Positions 1 through 9,104 of a stretch of DNA of 64,000 bases are shown one piece after another. The DNA is from Shewanella schlegeliana. Its GTDB lineage: Bacteria > Pseudomonadota > Gammaproteobacteria > Enterobacterales > Shewanellaceae. The position numbers were made by a program, and so were the translations under genes. Position 1 is the stretch's first letter. Every line of letters begins with the position of its first letter. The DNA lies in the NCBI RefSeq assembly GCF_016765635.1, contig NZ_JAESVD010000010.1, positions 1-64,000 of the forward strand. The letters run 5' to 3'. The notes under the pieces were generated by a model. It was not told the DNA's origin, searched no databases, and worked only from the letters and a program-made list of their open reading frames with translations.

Positions 1-432
1 CTTTGGGCTAAGAACCAGATGCCTAAGATGTATGACCTTAAGTGGATGATGGTTGTTGGTGGTTACATCAACTTCGGTCCATTTAAAGGTAAGCACCCTG
101 ACGCTGGTTTTGCTAACGCGGGTGAGAAGTTATGGTTCTGGGCATTCGCTGTGTTCGGTCTAGTGGTTTCAGCATCGGGTATGTTGTTGCTATTCCCGAA
201 CCTATTCGAGCCTAGCCGTACACTAAGCTTAGTGGCGCTAATTCTTCACTCTGTAGGTGCAATCATCATTACCGCTTTCTCAATCGTGCATATCTTTATG
301 GCAACGGTTATGTCTGAAGGTGGTATGGAGTGTATGGTTTCTGGTTACTGTGATGAAACATGGGCAAGCCAGCACCACAATCTTTGGTTCGATGAGATCA
401 AAGAAAACGGCACCCTTAAGTATAAAGATTAA
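1..432 (+). CDS. fdhC: Formate dehydrogenase cytochrome b subunit, copy 1 (3' part only)
   Basis: This is the C-terminal 143 codons of a membrane cytochrome b subunit; the start lies before the window. The frame is open from base 1 and ends at a TAA at 430-432. Bases 1-410 are identical to 5680-6089 in the complete fdhC downstream; only three bases differ afterwards, changing the last residue from Glu to Asp. In the family this subunit anchors FdhAB in the inner membrane, carries b haems and passes electrons to quinone. It is presumably the last gene of a first fdh operon. A hairpin terminator follows directly. Identity is clear; only the upstream extent is unknown. Confidence 0.93.
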   Translation, partial: LWAKNQMPKMYDLKWMMVVGGYINFGPFKGKHPDAGFANAGEKLWFWAFAVFGLVVSASGMLLLFPNLFEPSRTLSLVALILHSVGAIIITAFSIVHIFMATVMSEGGMECMVSGYCDETWASQHHNLWFDEIKENGTLKYKD

Positions 433-455
433 TACTCGCTTTATTATTGCCTAAA

Positions 456-486
456 AAATGCCTCGACTCAGTCGGGGCATTTTTTT
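456..486 (+). terminator. Rho-independent terminator after fdhC copy 1
   Basis: An AATGCC...GGCATT stem with an inner CGAC/GTCG pair and a run of seven T lies 24 bases after the fdhC stop. Confidence 0.85.
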
Positions 487-1358
487 ACTTAAAACCACGA
501 CCTTCTACCGGCTATTAGCGACGCTACGATAGTGCATATATGTTGCAACGCCTTATAGAACATCCAGCTCGCTATCCTTAGCCAACTTAACTTCTACAAC
601 CTGTGAATTGCGACTTCCTAGATGCTCATAAGGCATTCACTGAAAATGCTCTCTATCGACGCTCACTGGCTCTACTGTGATAGTGAATAGCAGTGCTGAC
701 CCAAGTGTCGGTAAATCCCCTAGAGCGAAGCATTACGCCCTAAGCTGCGCATAAAGAACAGATAGATAAAAGAGCGGCACCAAGAGCGGTAAAAACGATA
801 ACACTGCCAAGCGGTATCCACCTTGAAAATACTCAACAGCTTACGTTCGGTACTGTTGGCTGTGATGGTATTTGGTCATTAATTGTCGAGCCTCTTTACT
901 GTTACAGCCAAGCAACAAACTAATGCTGAAAAACACCAAATATAGCTTTAGACGCTGGTTAATAGGTCTTTAGTGGTAACACGTGTTAATTAATGGTGTT
1001 ATTGATGGTTTTATGTATAAGTTTATGATCACTGGTGGTTTTTAATGTTCGATCTGTTCGTTTTCTTCGGTTTTTTTTGTTGTTGGGCGTAAGTTTGGGT
1101 TTGGAAGTATGCGCTAGTTAACACTTTTGCTTTGATTTGGCCAAAATCAGAAGTTTAATCAGATTTGGATCAACTTTTCAGACATTGAAATTCTTTATAT
1201 TACGCCGGCTATATTGGGGGTAGCTCTAATAAATATACACTTTTTACAATGTTAAGCGTTTGATTAACTAACGATTAACCTGCGTTGCAAGTCGTAGCGT
1301 TATTGGATCTATCTTAAGTGTTTATAAACAAAACTATTCCTTCCTACTAGGAGTGAAA
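487..1358 (+). promoter_or_regulatory. Long leader/promoter region of the second fdh operon
   Basis: This 870-base stretch has no convincing gene. It lies between the terminator of the first fdh operon and fdhX. Visible structure: a perfect 12-base palindrome TAACACGTGTTA at 977-988, a near-palindrome TGATTTGGCCAAAATCA at 1133-1149, and an 8-base inverted repeat (TTGGCTGT 856-863, ACAGCCAA 904-911). The last 350 bases are AT-rich. Anaerobic or CRP-type control would be expected for fdh, but I see no convincing full FNR or CRP site. Confidence 0.4.
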
Positions 1359-1556
1359 ATGAAGAAGCAACAGCCTGATCTGAACCGCAGATCTTTGCTG
1401 AAAGCATTGACTATTGGTGGCACCGCAAGTGTCGCTATCGCCGCTACTGGCGTAAGTGTTGCTCAAGCAAGTGAAACTAAAGTCAGCACAAAAAATGAAA
1501 ATGGCTATCATGAAACTGCACATATCCGCAGTTATTACAATAGCTTACGCGGCTAG
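1359..1556 (+). CDS. Formate dehydrogenase region Tat-signal small protein (FdhX-like)
   Basis: A 65-residue protein with a twin-arginine leader (NRRSLLKAL near residue 9, then a hydrophobic stretch ending AQA), followed by only about 30 hydrophilic residues. It matches the small Tat-target family encoded just before fdhA in Shewanella and other proteobacteria (TIGR02811 type). Its role is not settled; a maturation or assembly helper for the exported FdhA is a reasonable inference. The ATG at 1359 is preferred over the in-frame GTG at 1353 because AGGAG at 1349-1353 is well spaced for it. fdhA starts 18 bases downstream, so the two are co-transcribed. Confidence 0.85.
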   Translation: MKKQQPDLNRRSLLKALTIGGTASVAIAATGVSVAQASETKVSTKNENGYHETAHIRSYYNSLRG

Positions 1557-1574
1557 TCTAGGAGAATTTAAGCG

Positions 1575-4448
1575 ATGAAGTTAACTCGCAAATCTAACGC
1601 GGCACCTACTGTAGAGAAAAAGACTCTAGGTATCAGCCGTCGTCAGTTTATGAAGCAAGCAGGTATCACATCTGGTGGTATCGCAGCGGCTTCTTTATTG
1701 GGCACAGGCATGATGCGTAAAGCTGAAGCCAAGGTTCAAACTGTTGCGCACGATGCACCAACTGAAATCAAGCGTACTGTATGTAGTGCTTGTGCGGTAG
1801 GTTGTGGTTTATACGCTGAAGTTCAAAATGGTGTGTGGACAGGCCAAGAGCCAGCATTTGATCACCCATTCAACTCAGGTGGCCACTGTGCTAAAGGCGC
1901 GAGCTTACGTTACCACACGCATTCATATAAGCGTGTTAAGTACCCAATGAAGCTTGAAGGCGGTAAGTGGAAGAAGCTTTCATGGGAACAAGCGGTAAGT
2001 GAAATCGGCGATAAGATGCTTGAGATCAATCAAACATCAGGTCCTGACTCAGTTTACTTCATGGGTAGTGCGAAATTCTCAAACGAAGGTGCATACATGT
2101 ACCGTAAGTTTGCGGCAATGTGGGGCACAAACAACGTTGACCATTCAGCGCGTATTTGTCACTCAACTACAGTTGCCGGTGTTGCGAACACTTGGGGTTA
2201 CGGTGCACAAACCAACTCTTTCAACGACATTCGTAACGCAAAAAATATCTTCCTGATTGGGGCAAACCCAGCAGAGGCGCATCCAGTTGCGATGCAGCAC
2301 ATCCTGATCGCTAAAGAGCGCGGCGCGACAATTACTGTTGCTGACCCACGTTTCTCTCGCACTATGGCTCACGCTGATATCCACCTACCACTACGTCCAG
2401 GTACCGATATTCCTTTGGTTTACGGTCTAATGTGGCACATTTTTGAAAATGGTTGGGAAGATAAAGAGTTCATCCGTACACGTGCTTATGGCATGGACAA
2501 GATCCGTGAAGAAGCTGCGCGTTGGACTCCTGAAGAAGTTGAAAACGTAACTGGCGTATCTCGCGATGCAGTTTATGCTGCTGCTAAGCAGATGGCGACT
2601 AACCGTCCAGGTACTGTTATTTGGTGTATGGGTGGTACTCAGCATCACGTTGGTAACGCTAACACGCGTATGTACTCTATCCTGCAGCTAGTGCTAGGTA
2701 ACATGGGTGTATCTGGTGGTGGTACTAACATTTTCCGTGGCCACGACAACGTTCAGGGCGCAACGGATATGGGTCTGCTATTCGACAACTTACCAGGCTA
2801 CTACGGCGTTGGTGAAGGCGCATGGCACCACTGGTCTCGCGTATGGGATCTACCATTCGAATCAGTTAAAGCACGTTTCGACCAAAAGCCTTACTTAGGT
2901 CGTAGCCCAATGACTACTCCAGGTATGCCATGTTCTCGCTGGCAAGATGGTGTGTTAGAAGCTAAAGACAAACTTGCTCAAAAAGATAACTTACGTCTAG
3001 CATTCTTCTGGGGTCAATCAGTTAACACTGAAACTCGTCAGATGGAAGTACGTGACGCATTGGACAAGCTAGAAACAGTAGTTGTTGTTGACCCGTACCC
3101 AACAATGGCTGGTGTTATGCACCGTCGTAAAGATGGCGTTTACTTACTACCTGCAGCAACTCAGTATGAGTGTGAAGGTTCAGTAAACAACTCTGGTCGT
3201 AGTGCACAGTGGCGTCAACAGGTTGTTGAGCCATTATTCGACTCTAAGAATGACCTAGAGATCATGTACCGCTTAGCTAAGCATGTAGGTATTGCTGACG
3301 CATGGACCAAGAACATCAAGGTTAATGGCAACATGCCTGACTCTGATGACATCATGCGCGAATACGCTAAAGGTATGCGTTCAGTGGGTTACACAGGTTG
3401 GAGCCCAGAGCGTATCCGTGCTCACACCATGAACTGGGGCGATTTCTCTTCTGAAACGCTAGAAGCTGCTGGCGGCGTGAACAAGGGCGAGACTTACGGT
3501 CTACCTTGGCCATGTTGGGGTACTCCAGAGCAGAAGCACCCAGGTACACAGATTCTATACCGCACTGGTATGAACGTTAACCAAGGTGGTGGTAACTTCC
3601 GTGCTCGTTTTGGTGTTGAACACGAAGGCGTGAGCATCCTAGCTGAAGATTCTGCTTCTGTTGATGCTGACATTCAAGACGGTTACCCACAATTTGATGA
3701 CAAGATGCTGAAGCAACTTGGCTGGTGGGATGAACTAACTGCTGAAGAGAAAGCACTAGCTGAAAACCGTACTTGGGCTACTGACTTAGGCGGCGGTATC
3801 GTACGTGTTGCGCTAGCACACAACATGGTGCCATATGGTAACGCTAAAGCACGTTGTCGCGTTTGGACTTTCCCAGACGAAGTGCCGGTTCACCGTGAGC
3901 CAATCTACACTGCACGTCGTGATCTAATTGAGAAATACCCAACTCATAACGACATGCAAGTTCACCGTCTACCAACCTTGTACAAGACGTTACAAGACAA
4001 GGTTATTAGCGATGATCTAGACAAGAAGTACCCACTAATCTCTACTTCTGGCCGTTTGGTTGAGTACGAAGGTGGTGGTGAAGAGTCTCGTTCTTGCCCA
4101 TGGTTGGCTGAACTTCAACAAGAAATGTTCATCGAAATTAACCCAGCTGATGCGGCAGATCGCGGCATTCGTGACGGTGATGACGTTTGGGTTGAAGGTG
4201 CTGAAGGCGGACGCATCAAGATCAAGGCGATGGTTACTCCACGTGTTGGCGCTGGTGTAACTTGGATGCCATATCACTTCGCGGGTGTTATGCACGGTGA
4301 AGATCTGCAATATCCAGAATCTGGTGGAATTAGCACTAAACCTTACGTAGTTGGTGAATCTTGTAACACGGTAATGACTTACGGTTATGACCCTGTGACT
4401 CAGATGCAAGAAACTAAAGCCACACTTTGTCAGATTGCTAAAGCTTAA
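1575..4448 (+). CDS. fdhA: Formate dehydrogenase catalytic (alpha) subunit
   Basis: This 957-residue molybdopterin oxidoreductase oxidises formate to CO2 in the periplasm. A Tat motif SRRQFMK (21-27) directs folded export. The [4Fe-4S] cysteines are C70, C73, C77 and C105. The metal ligand in the segment SARICHSTTVAG is Cys195 followed by His196, where E. coli FdnG has selenocysteine; this is a Cys-type enzyme with no in-frame TGA. The segment around GGGTNIFRGHDNVQGATDMG and the C-terminal dinucleotide-binding domain are typical of the family. The cofactor is a bis-MGD Mo or W centre. AGGAG lies at 1560-1564. It sits between fdhX and fdhB. Codon use is strongly biased, suggesting high expression. 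Confidence 0.97.
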   Translation: MKLTRKSNAAPTVEKKTLGISRRQFMKQAGITSGGIAAASLLGTGMMRKAEAKVQTVAHDAPTEIKRTVCSACAVGCGLYAEVQNGVWTGQEPAFDHPFNSGGHCAKGASLRYHTHSYKRVKYPMKLEGGKWKKLSWEQAVSEIGDKMLEINQTSGPDSVYFMGSAKFSNEGAYMYRKFAAMWGTNNVDHSARICHSTTVAGVANTWGYGAQTNSFNDIRNAKNIFLIGANPAEAHPVAMQHILIAKERGATITVADPRFSRTMAHADIHLPLRPGTDIPLVYGLMWHIFENGWEDKEFIRTRAYGMDKIREEAARWTPEEVENVTGVSRDAVYAAAKQMATNRPGTVIWCMGGTQHHVGNANTRMYSILQLVLGNMGVSGGGTNIFRGHDNVQGATDMGLLFDNLPGYYGVGEGAWHHWSRVWDLPFESVKARFDQKPYLGRSPMTTPGMPCSRWQDGVLEAKDKLAQKDNLRLAFFWGQSVNTETRQMEVRDALDKLETVVVVDPYPTMAGVMHRRKDGVYLLPAATQYECEGSVNNSGRSAQWRQQVVEPLFDSKNDLEIMYRLAKHVGIADAWTKNIKVNGNMPDSDDIMREYAKGMRSVGYTGWSPERIRAHTMNWGDFSSETLEAAGGVNKGETYGLPWPCWGTPEQKHPGTQILYRTGMNVNQGGGNFRARFGVEHEGVSILAEDSASVDADIQDGYPQFDDKMLKQLGWWDELTAEEKALAENRTWATDLGGGIVRVALAHNMVPYGNAKARCRVWTFPDEVPVHREPIYTARRDLIEKYPTHNDMQVHRLPTLYKTLQDKVISDDLDKKYPLISTSGRLVEYEGGGEESRSCPWLAELQQEMFIEINPADAADRGIRDGDDVWVEGAEGGRIKIKAMVTPRVGAGVTWMPYHFAGVMHGEDLQYPESGGISTKPYVVGESCNTVMTYGYDPVTQMQETKATLCQIAKA

Positions 4449-4477
4449 TTGCAGTATTAGCTAGGAGAATTGCCAGA

Positions 4478-5047
4478 ATGGCTACAATGAAATTTTTATG
4501 TGATACCAAGCGCTGCATCGAGTGTAACGGTTGTGTCACTGCATGTAAGAACGAAAACGACTCTGCTCTAGAGTGGGGTATTCAACGTCGTCGCGTTGTG
4601 ACTATCAATGACGGTGAGAAAGGCGAAGCCTCTATCTCTGTTGCTTGTATGCACTGTGATGATGCACCTTGTATGGCAGTTTGTCCTGCAAACTGTTTCT
4701 ACAAGACAGAAGACGGCATCGTACTTCACGACAAAGATACCTGTATCGGTTGTGGTTACTGCCTATACGCTTGCCCATTTGGCGCGCCACAGTTCCCTAA
4801 ATCAGGTGCTTTCGGTGCTCGCGGTAAGATGGACAAGTGTACTTTCTGTGCGGGTGGCCCAGAAGAGAACTTCTCTGAGGCAGAGCATCAGAAGTACGGT
4901 GCAAACCGTATCGCTGAAGGCAAGCTACCTATGTGTGCTGAGCTGTGTGCAACTAAAGCGCTATTAGCGGGTGATGCTGAGATTGTTTCTTCAATCTTCC
5001 GTGAGCGTGTTGCATACCGTGGTTCTAAAAACGCAGCTTGGGCTTAA
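4478..5047 (+). CDS. fdhB: Formate dehydrogenase iron-sulfur (beta) subunit
   Basis: A 189-residue ferredoxin-type subunit with four cysteine groups for four [4Fe-4S] clusters: CIECNGCVTAC near residue 13, CMHCDDAPCMAVCPANC near 60, CIGCGYCLYACPFG near 90, and CTFC paired with CAELC near 125-155. It carries electrons from FdhA to the b haems of FdhC. It lacks the C-terminal transmembrane helix of E. coli FdnH, so membrane contact is probably through FdhC. It follows fdhA by 29 bases, with AGGAG about 10 bases before the start. Confidence 0.96.
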   Translation: MATMKFLCDTKRCIECNGCVTACKNENDSALEWGIQRRRVVTINDGEKGEASISVACMHCDDAPCMAVCPANCFYKTEDGIVLHDKDTCIGCGYCLYACPFGAPQFPKSGAFGARGKMDKCTFCAGGPEENFSEAEHQKYGANRIAEGKLPMCAELCATKALLAGDAEIVSSIFRERVAYRGSKNAAWA

Positions 5048-5127
5048 TCAACTTAGGTTGACTAATTTCCAGCGTACCCTGAGTGGCTCATTAACGTGAG
5101 CCGCCCAGTGGTAAAAGAGGACGTATT

Positions 5128-6111
5128 ATGAACAAATGGTTAAAACACATAGGCGTTGCAATCGCACTGTTTTTCAGTGTGTCTGTTTTCGCTAATGCGA
5201 CTGACAAAGTGGGTGACACCATTGAAGTGAACAACGGCCAAATCTGGGCTCAGCTAAAAGCGGGCGAAGAAGGTCGTACAACTTCAACAAGTGAGTTCCA
5301 CGGTCAAGCAATCAACGTGTACGATTTACGTGTACTTGATTTGCGTAGTGATATTCTTGCTCCAGCAATGATGGCAGCCCTTTTCGGCATGATCATCATC
5401 TTTGTACTGTTTATCAAAGTGAACGGCATTTCTAAGCTTCACGGTGGTTACTCAGGCAAGCTGGTTTACCGTTGGTCTAAGTTTGACGTATCGATTCACT
5501 GGTTAGGTGCTATTCCTTGCTTGCTATTGATTCTGACAGGCTTAACGCTACTTGCTGGACGTTTCTTCTTCCAGCCGTACATCGGTGAAGGTTTCTGGGC
5601 TGGCCTAGTTAACGGTGCGAAGCAGATCCACGACATCATGGCGATCCCGTTCATGATCGGTTGGGCACTTATGACCGTGCTTTGGGCTAAGAACCAGATG
5701 CCTAAGATGTATGACCTTAAGTGGATGATGGTTGTTGGTGGTTACATCAACTTCGGTCCATTTAAAGGTAAGCACCCTGACGCTGGTTTTGCTAACGCGG
5801 GTGAGAAGTTATGGTTCTGGGCATTCGCTGTGTTCGGTCTAGTGGTTTCAGCATCGGGTATGTTGTTGCTATTCCCGAACCTATTCGAGCCTAGCCGTAC
5901 ACTAAGCTTAGTGGCGCTAATTCTTCACTCTGTAGGTGCAATCATCATTACCGCTTTCTCAATCGTGCATATCTTTATGGCAACGGTTATGTCTGAAGGT
6001 GGTATGGAGTGTATGGTTTCTGGTTACTGTGATGAAACATGGGCAAGCCAGCACCACAATCTTTGGTTCGATGAGATCAAAGAAAACGGTACCCTTAAGT
6101 ACAAAGAGTAA
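5128..6111 (+). CDS. fdhC: Formate dehydrogenase cytochrome b subunit (gamma), copy 2
   Basis: A 327-residue membrane protein. It has an N-terminal signal peptide (about residues 1-24, ending FANA), a short periplasmic segment, then about four transmembrane helices (first near 73-95, second near 122-142, last two near 215-275). Histidines in the helices (for example SIHWLG and QIHDIM) fit b-haem ligands. It accepts electrons from FdhB and reduces the quinone pool. The 3' 432 bases are nearly identical to the fdhC fragment at the start of the window. A strong terminator follows. An RBS-like AAAGAGG lies before the ATG. Confidence 0.95.
   Translation: MNKWLKHIGVAIALFFSVSVFANATDKVGDTIEVNNGQIWAQLKAGEEGRTTSTSEFHGQAINVYDLRVLDLRSDILAPAMMAALFGMIIIFVLFIKVNGISKLHGGYSGKLVYRWSKFDVSIHWLGAIPCLLLILTGLTLLAGRFFFQPYIGEGFWAGLVNGAKQIHDIMAIPFMIGWALMTVLWAKNQMPKMYDLKWMMVVGGYINFGPFKGKHPDAGFANAGEKLWFWAFAVFGLVVSASGMLLLFPNLFEPSRTLSLVALILHSVGAIIITAFSIVHIFMATVMSEGGMECMVSGYCDETWASQHHNLWFDEIKENGTLKYKE
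5680..6111 (+). repeat. Near-identical copy of the fdhC 3' end at 1-432
   Basis: Aligned base by base at an offset of 5679, the first 410 positions are identical and three of the last 22 differ (411/6090, 423/6102, 429/6108). Identity stops at the stop codon: the downstream flanks, including the two terminators, are different sequences. Confidence 0.95.
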
Positions 6112-6132
6112 TCCTCTTTACACTTAATGCCT

Positions 6133-6167
6133 AAACACCTCAGCTATTCGTAGCTGGGGTGTTTTTA
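6133..6167 (+). terminator. Rho-independent terminator after fdhC copy 2
   Basis: A long stem (AACACC-TCAGCTA / TAGCTG-GGGTGTT) with a TTCG tetraloop and a T-tract ends the fdhXABC operon. Confidence 0.92.
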
Positions 6168-6369
6168 TATGTGGATGGGCTTGTATGTTTTATGCGCAAT
6201 CGCTAAAGTATGACCCGCTTAACAAAAAATCCTACATTTCATTGATAGGAAACGCTAAGTTATAACCTAATCACGTTTTATGCTTATTTAAAGTGCTAAT
6301 TTTGCTCTCCGCTAGTGCATTCCAATTTTCCGATTCTTTTGTAATTAGCATTCTTCTATAGGAACTTTT

Positions 6370-7698
6370 ATGTCTTCAATTATTTTGCCTGAAACTGCTC
6401 AACCATATAACGCGGATATCACCACACCTAACTGGATGATTAGCGGTATGGAAAAAGTCATGCAGTTTTATGTTGATCGCAATCTAAGACTGGACACAGT
6501 TTCGGCTGAGATGATGCCAAATCCAATTGAAGGCAAGAAGTACATGCTTTATGCCCATGTACCTTTCTGTCATACCCTATGCTCATTCTGCACGTTCCAT
6601 CGCTTCCTGTTTAAAGAAGATAAGGCGCGTGCGTATTTCATCTCTCTGCGTAAAGAGATGGATATGGTTAAGGCGCTAGGTTATGACTTTGAGTCTATGT
6701 ATATTGGTGGTGGCACTACAACCGTATTAGAAGATGAACTTGCGCGCACTATCGAGCATGCTAAAAAGTTATTCCCAAGTATTAAAGAAGTGTCTTGTGA
6801 GTCAGATCCACAGCACTTAGATAGCGATGGCTTTAAACAGCTTGAAGGCTTAGTGGATCGTATGTCTATCGGCGTACAGAGTTTTAACGATGACATTCTG
6901 ACTATGACAGATCGCATCGAGAAGTTCGGCTCAGGACAGCAGACCTTCGACAAGATCATGGCGGCAAAAGAACTATTTCCGATCATCAACGTTGACCTTA
7001 TTTTTGGCTTCCGTGGTCAGACAGATGAAGTGATCCAGCACGACTTGGATATGGCGTCACGATTAGACCCACGCCAAATCACCACTTATCCGTTGATGAT
7101 CACTCACCAGACTCGTAAGAGCGTAAAGGGTAAGTTGGCTGCACCACATGGTGATATGGCGCGTCAGTACCGCCAAATCCTAAACAGTTTGAACGGTCAG
7201 TATAACCAGCTATCGGCATGGGCATTTGGTAAGGCGAATAACGAAGGCTTCGATGAATACGTTATCGATTACGACGAGTACTTAGGTGTAGGGTCAGGCT
7301 CATTTAGCTTCTTGAATGACACCCTATATGTAAATACCTTCTCACTACGCAAGTATCAAGAGCGTATCGCAAATGGCCAGATGGGAGTGGACCAGCAGAA
7401 GAATTATGGTCGTAAGGAAGTGATGCAGTACCGCTTCTTACTGGGTATGTTCTCTGGTCGTCTGTCGCGTAAGTATTTCCGTGAAACCTTTGGTGTTAAT
7501 CTCGATACCGCCTTGTTCAAAGAGATGACTTCGATGAAAGCCATCGGCGCGATTAAGAATGATCCAACAGACCCAGATAAGCTGATCGTGACCGATAACG
7601 GTAAGATGATGGGACTACTGATGATGAAAGAGTTCTATTCGGGTATGGACAACGTTCGTGCTCAGCTACGTAAGCCACTTAAAGCTTGCGATATGTAA
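6370..7698 (+). CDS. HemN/HemW-family radical SAM protein
   Basis: This 442-residue protein has the radical SAM motif CHTLCSFC (about residues 68-75), the glycine-rich YIGGGTTT segment and the SIGVQSFND motif of the coproporphyrinogen oxidase-like family, plus a C-terminal HemN-type domain. Relatives include anaerobic coproporphyrinogen III dehydrogenase, HemW haem chaperones and the ChuW/HutW haem-opening methyltransferases. The sequence does not decide which. It is a monocistronic unit between two terminators, with AGGAAC before the ATG. A haem role next to a cytochrome b operon is suggestive only. Confidence 0.82.
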   Translation: MSSIILPETAQPYNADITTPNWMISGMEKVMQFYVDRNLRLDTVSAEMMPNPIEGKKYMLYAHVPFCHTLCSFCTFHRFLFKEDKARAYFISLRKEMDMVKALGYDFESMYIGGGTTTVLEDELARTIEHAKKLFPSIKEVSCESDPQHLDSDGFKQLEGLVDRMSIGVQSFNDDILTMTDRIEKFGSGQQTFDKIMAAKELFPIINVDLIFGFRGQTDEVIQHDLDMASRLDPRQITTYPLMITHQTRKSVKGKLAAPHGDMARQYRQILNSLNGQYNQLSAWAFGKANNEGFDEYVIDYDEYLGVGSGSFSFLNDTLYVNTFSLRKYQERIANGQMGVDQQKNYGRKEVMQYRFLLGMFSGRLSRKYFRETFGVNLDTALFKEMTSMKAIGAIKNDPTDPDKLIVTDNGKMMGLLMMKEFYSGMDNVRAQLRKPLKACDM

Positions 7699-7745
7699 GG
7701 CTGTTATTAGCAATCGGGTACTCGCTAGCGAGTATTAGAGACTAA

Positions 7746-7778
7746 AAAGGGTGAAGCTATACAGCTTCACCCTTTTTT
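7746..7778. terminator. Bidirectional terminator
   Basis: A near-perfect stem AAGGGTGAAGCT / AGCTTCACCCTT is flanked by A-runs and T-runs on both sides. It can end both the HemN-like gene (plus) and the small gene at 7757-7945 (minus), whose last codons lie inside the stem. Confidence 0.85.
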
Positions 7779-7945
7779 GCGATTAATGCTTGTAGCTTTT
7801 TGATATCTTGTTTTATCTGCAATATGTACTTATCGGAATATTGCAGCTGTTCAAATTCAATTAAACAAGCTTGGTAACGAGCCAGTTGTGCCTCTGGTGT
7901 CGCAGCAAACTCCCTTTGATCATGCATGCCAATAATTGAGTCCAT
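7757..7945 (-). CDS. Small hypothetical protein (62 aa)
   Basis: A 62-residue, soluble, helical-looking protein; I do not recognise the family. It has an N-terminal DQREFAATPEAQLARYQACL segment and a Lys-rich C-terminal helix. It is supported by a clean start: on the minus strand TTGGAG lies eight bases before the ATG. Its stop codon lies inside the bidirectional terminator, so the last few codons double as terminator stem. No membrane segment or signal peptide is seen. It is probably real. Confidence 0.6.
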   Translation of the reverse strand: MDSIIGMHDQREFAATPEAQLARYQACLIEFEQLQYSDKYILQIKQDIKKLQALIAKKGEAV

Positions 7946-8261
7946 TCAATTACTCCAACATCGATGTTTGACCATATATTACTTTCATAGGTTTAAATTT
8001 GGAGTATTTGCTATTGAATACCGAAACCTAATTATGCTGAGGCTTACTCTACCCTGTCAGTTGTTTATTTAACTTTCAGATAGTTAATTAATAAGGCCAT
8101 ACTTTAAAAGCAAGCCATGCCTGTGAGCGCTTACATTAGTTTGAGATATCGCTTACATCAATGACAATAAAGCTCCTTTATGGCACATGTTTAGCCTTGA
8201 GCTTGGAACCCGCTCATAAATCTCTTACTATCAGTTTAATTATCTTTCTTATCGAAAAGTT
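7946..8261. other. Intergenic region, divergent promoters
   Basis: These 316 bases separate the small minus-strand gene from the PfkB gene. There is no convincing ORF. A direct repeat CGCTTACAT occurs at 8128-8136 and 8150-8158, spaced 22 bases (two helical turns), which could be an operator. The rest is AT-rich. Confidence 0.35.
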
Positions 8262-9104
8262 ATGGCGAATATACTACTGGTAGCAAACCTCAATTGTGAT
8301 CGTATTTTTTTGCTTAACCACCCTATTAAAACCGGTGGTCGATTTCACTATAAAGATGGTGGTCAGCGCTTAGGTGGCGGCGGTGCCAATACGGGGATTG
8401 GCCTCGTCTGGGCAGGGCATCAGGTATCACTGGTCACAGAGGTTGGTCGCGATGATGTGGGAGACTGGTTACTCGCCGAGGCCAGCACTCAAGGCATTAA
8501 TTGCAGCCTGATCCAGCGCCGTGCAGGTAATACCTGTGAGATGTTGTTGATGATGACGCCGGATGGTGAGCGAACCATCATCAGACCCGAGCGACCTAAG
8601 TTCGAACTGCCATTGCCACCAAACTGGCATGATGTTGATGCTCTCTATATTAACTCCTCAACTGAAGGTGCAGCCAGCTGGTCTAAGACAGCCATGGCTC
8701 ATTGCTTGGTGGTGGCACAGTTAGCCAAGGATGAGCGAGCGCGTCCCTGCCATGTGCTTATCGCGTCTTTGAGTGATATGCAGGACCGGTGTGACAGAGA
8801 CCGCTGGACGTTTGCTAAAACCATTGCTGGTGACAATCTCGAGTACTTCGTGGTTACTGACGGTGAGAAGGGGGCGATGGTATATAGCGACGCAGGTTGT
8901 GAGCATGTTGCAGCTGTGCCTAGCCAAGTTGTCGACACTACGGGGGCTGGCGATGCTTATGCTGCTGGGCTTATTCATGGTTTAGTTAGCAACAAAGGTA
9001 TTATCGAGTCCATGGAGGAGGCGGCCATTTGGTCAGGATTTGCGGTGTCTTGTAATAGTTCAATTCCTGGCAAGGGACTCAAAGGGTATTTAATCCCAGA
9101 GTAG
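8262..9104 (+). CDS. PfkB-family carbohydrate/nucleoside kinase
   Basis: A 280-residue ribokinase-like protein. It has the N-terminal glycine-rich substrate motif (GGGGANTGIGLVWAG, about 39-53) and the C-terminal signature DTTGAGDAYAAGL (about 227-239), whose Asp is the catalytic base and whose Gly-Ala-Gly forms the anion hole. The family phosphorylates sugars, sugar phosphates or nucleosides with ATP. The substrate cannot be told here. It is slightly shorter than most family members. It stands alone, with a terminator downstream at 9244. Confidence 0.85.
   Translation: MANILLVANLNCDRIFLLNHPIKTGGRFHYKDGGQRLGGGGANTGIGLVWAGHQVSLVTEVGRDDVGDWLLAEASTQGINCSLIQRRAGNTCEMLLMMTPDGERTIIRPERPKFELPLPPNWHDVDALYINSSTEGAASWSKTAMAHCLVVAQLAKDERARPCHVLIASLSDMQDRCDRDRWTFAKTIAGDNLEYFVVTDGEKGAMVYSDAGCEHVAAVPSQVVDTTGAGDAYAAGLIHGLVSNKGIIESMEEAAIWSGFAVSCNSSIPGKGLKGYLIPE

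Noticed and set aside
1131..1150. FNR site before fdhX
   Set aside because: TTGAT and ATCAG flank nine bases instead of the four required.
1575..4448. Selenocysteine in FdhA
   Set aside because: The active-site position is an ordinary Cys codon (Cys195); no in-frame TGA occurs.
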